The notes below the pieces were generated by a model, which saw only the letters and a program-made list of their open reading frames with translations, was not told the origin of the DNA and made no database searches. From contig NZ_JAGIOF010000001.1 in assembly GCF_017876535.1 (NCBI RefSeq), positions 3,224,001 to 3,288,000 of the forward strand: a stretch of 64,000 bases of DNA, read 5' to 3'. This document shows positions 63,281 through 64,000 of this stretch, piece by piece (position 1 is the stretch's first letter; every line of letters begins with the position of its first letter). The DNA comes from Paeniglutamicibacter kerguelensis (lineage in GTDB: Bacteria; Actinomycetota; Actinomycetes; Actinomycetales; Micrococcaceae). The position numbers were made by a program, and so were the translations under genes.

Positions 63281-64000
63281 ATTTAACTTGCCGTTCCTTG
63301 GAAGGGAGCAGTCCCGGGCTCTGGGGGGGGACTGCTTGGCGGCTTGGCCCAACGTTGGACAAAGCGCCCCCATCGGCCAGAATCAGGCCCGGTCGGTGGT
63401 TGCCGATGTCGTGCTGCCCGGTAACACCGCGTGAACCTTCGATGACGACACCGACGGCTTCAGTCGATTCGTCGGAAGCGTTTTGGTGCCGGTTCGTCTG
63501 CCCTGGCAGACCAGCGATGCGAGAGGGACTTGGGCCTTCTTGGGTGGGGCGCCCCAAGCCCGGTTTCAGATTTTTATGTCTACGACGAGCCGCGATGCGC
63601 CGACGACATCCGCCCGGCCGGCCCGCGGGTGGGCCAGCAATGGCGCCACCCAAGTCGACCTGCATCATTGGAATCGGGATTCTCTCGGGAGTTGGCCGGT
63701 GCTATGTGGCCCGTGAAAGCTTCCGGAATGGTACTGGGTCCTTCCCGGAGGCGTCTGCTGTCACTGACTGTTTGGAAACAAGATTCGAACCCCGGAAGTC
63801 AGCCAGCTAACGGAACCGGCAATTGTCGACCGAGAATCTCTGGCTTAATCGCCAAGGGCAGTAGGACGGCCGAAACGACACCGCTCGCCTCGTTCCGAGC
63901 AAACGAACAGCTGCCTCTTGCGAAACGTGTTCACAGGAGACAGCTGTTCTTACTGCACTTTAGATAAGACTCGAGCTTTTCTTTCTCAGTTTTTTCTCAA
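63281..64000. other. Gene-free right end of the window
   Basis: No recognisable gene follows the terminator. A second hairpin (arms 63307-63315 and 63328-63336) contains an 8-base G run (63323-63330). A further imperfect hairpin (63906-63917 with 63937-63948, 11 of 12 paired) precedes the AT-rich end, which contains a T/C-rich run near 63977-64000. Open frames on both strands lack recognisable domains. The stretch could be a promoter region for a gene outside the window or degenerate sequence. Confidence 0.5.

Noticed and set aside
63780..63815. Sequence resembling a reverse-strand tRNA T-arm (GGGGTTCGAATC)
   Set aside because: No acceptor, D-arm or anticodon stem can be formed around it, so it is not a tRNA and there is too little to call an attachment-site remnant.
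1..64000. CRISPR array, rRNA, insertion sequence or integrated phage
   Set aside because: No regularly spaced repeats, transposase or integrase motifs, or rRNA-like sequence were seen on either strand.

Overview
The window is high-GC DNA from an actinobacterium. The codon usage, long GC-driven antisense open frames, short BldC/excisionase-like helix-turn-helix protein, two alanine tRNAs, actinobacterial-type putrescine oxidase, DUF4232 protein and fused biotin carboxylase/BCCP subunit all fit a soil Micrococcaceae (Arthrobacter/Paeniglutamicibacter-like) chromosome. This assignment rests on gene content as recognised by eye; no database was searched. There is no rRNA, CRISPR array, intact prophage or recognisable insertion sequence. 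The window looks like a chromosomal accessory/catabolic region.

Layout: 0-11 kb holds the 3' part of galK, a secreted SH3/NodB polysaccharide deacetylase, a GlcD-type FAD oxidase beside a decayed metallo-beta-lactamase-fold gene, an APH(3')-like phosphotransferase, and a GH38 alpha-mannosidase translationally coupled to a BadF/BadG sugar kinase. 11-25 kb holds tRNA-Ala(GGC), a TetR/MFS pair, a ferredoxin-reductase-like flavoprotein, an EEP-family membrane hydrolase, AlkB, a DUF4232 membrane protein, a SAM riboswitch in front of a MetE-like methionine synthase, an AlaDH/CEOS-family dehydrogenase, and a Tat-exported GH95 fucosidase with two discoidin-like inserts. 25-31 kb holds a HupE/UreJ-type membrane protein followed by a 1299-residue surface protein that joins a MetallophosN-like domain, a calcineurin-like phosphoesterase with altered metal ligands, and a PQQ-type beta-propeller.

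31-43 kb holds tRNA-Ala(CGC), Lrp and RidA genes, then a PucR-controlled operon (FMN hydroxyacid oxidase, amino-acid ABC transporter, second RidA) and an etfB-etfA-cytochrome b-acyl-CoA dehydrogenase operon preceded by idi. 44-49 kb is a putrescine module: putrescine oxidase, universal stress protein and APC permease, divergent from a TetR gene with a perfect operator-like palindrome between them. 49-52 kb has small membrane proteins and a secreted VanY-type carboxypeptidase. 52.5-57.5 kb is a 5-oxoprolinase operon (pxpA, fused pxpB-pxpC) with a biotin-dependent carboxylase subunit and a GntR regulator. 57.5-63.2 kb is a PucR-controlled cluster of an agmatinase-family ureohydrolase, a PuuE/HpPgdA-like amidohydrolase, an SDR and an NDP-sugar-type epimerase.

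The unifying theme of 31-63 kb is small nitrogen compounds: polyamines, guanidino compounds, pyroglutamate, amino-acid-like acids and reactive enamines. Each cluster has its own divergent or adjacent regulator. The least conventional units are the HupE/giant phosphoesterase pair, the hydroxyacid oxidase operon whose oxidase lacks the usual catalytic-pocket tyrosine, the ETF/cytochrome b operon and the PucR/ureohydrolase cluster with competing hairpins in its first intergenic gap.
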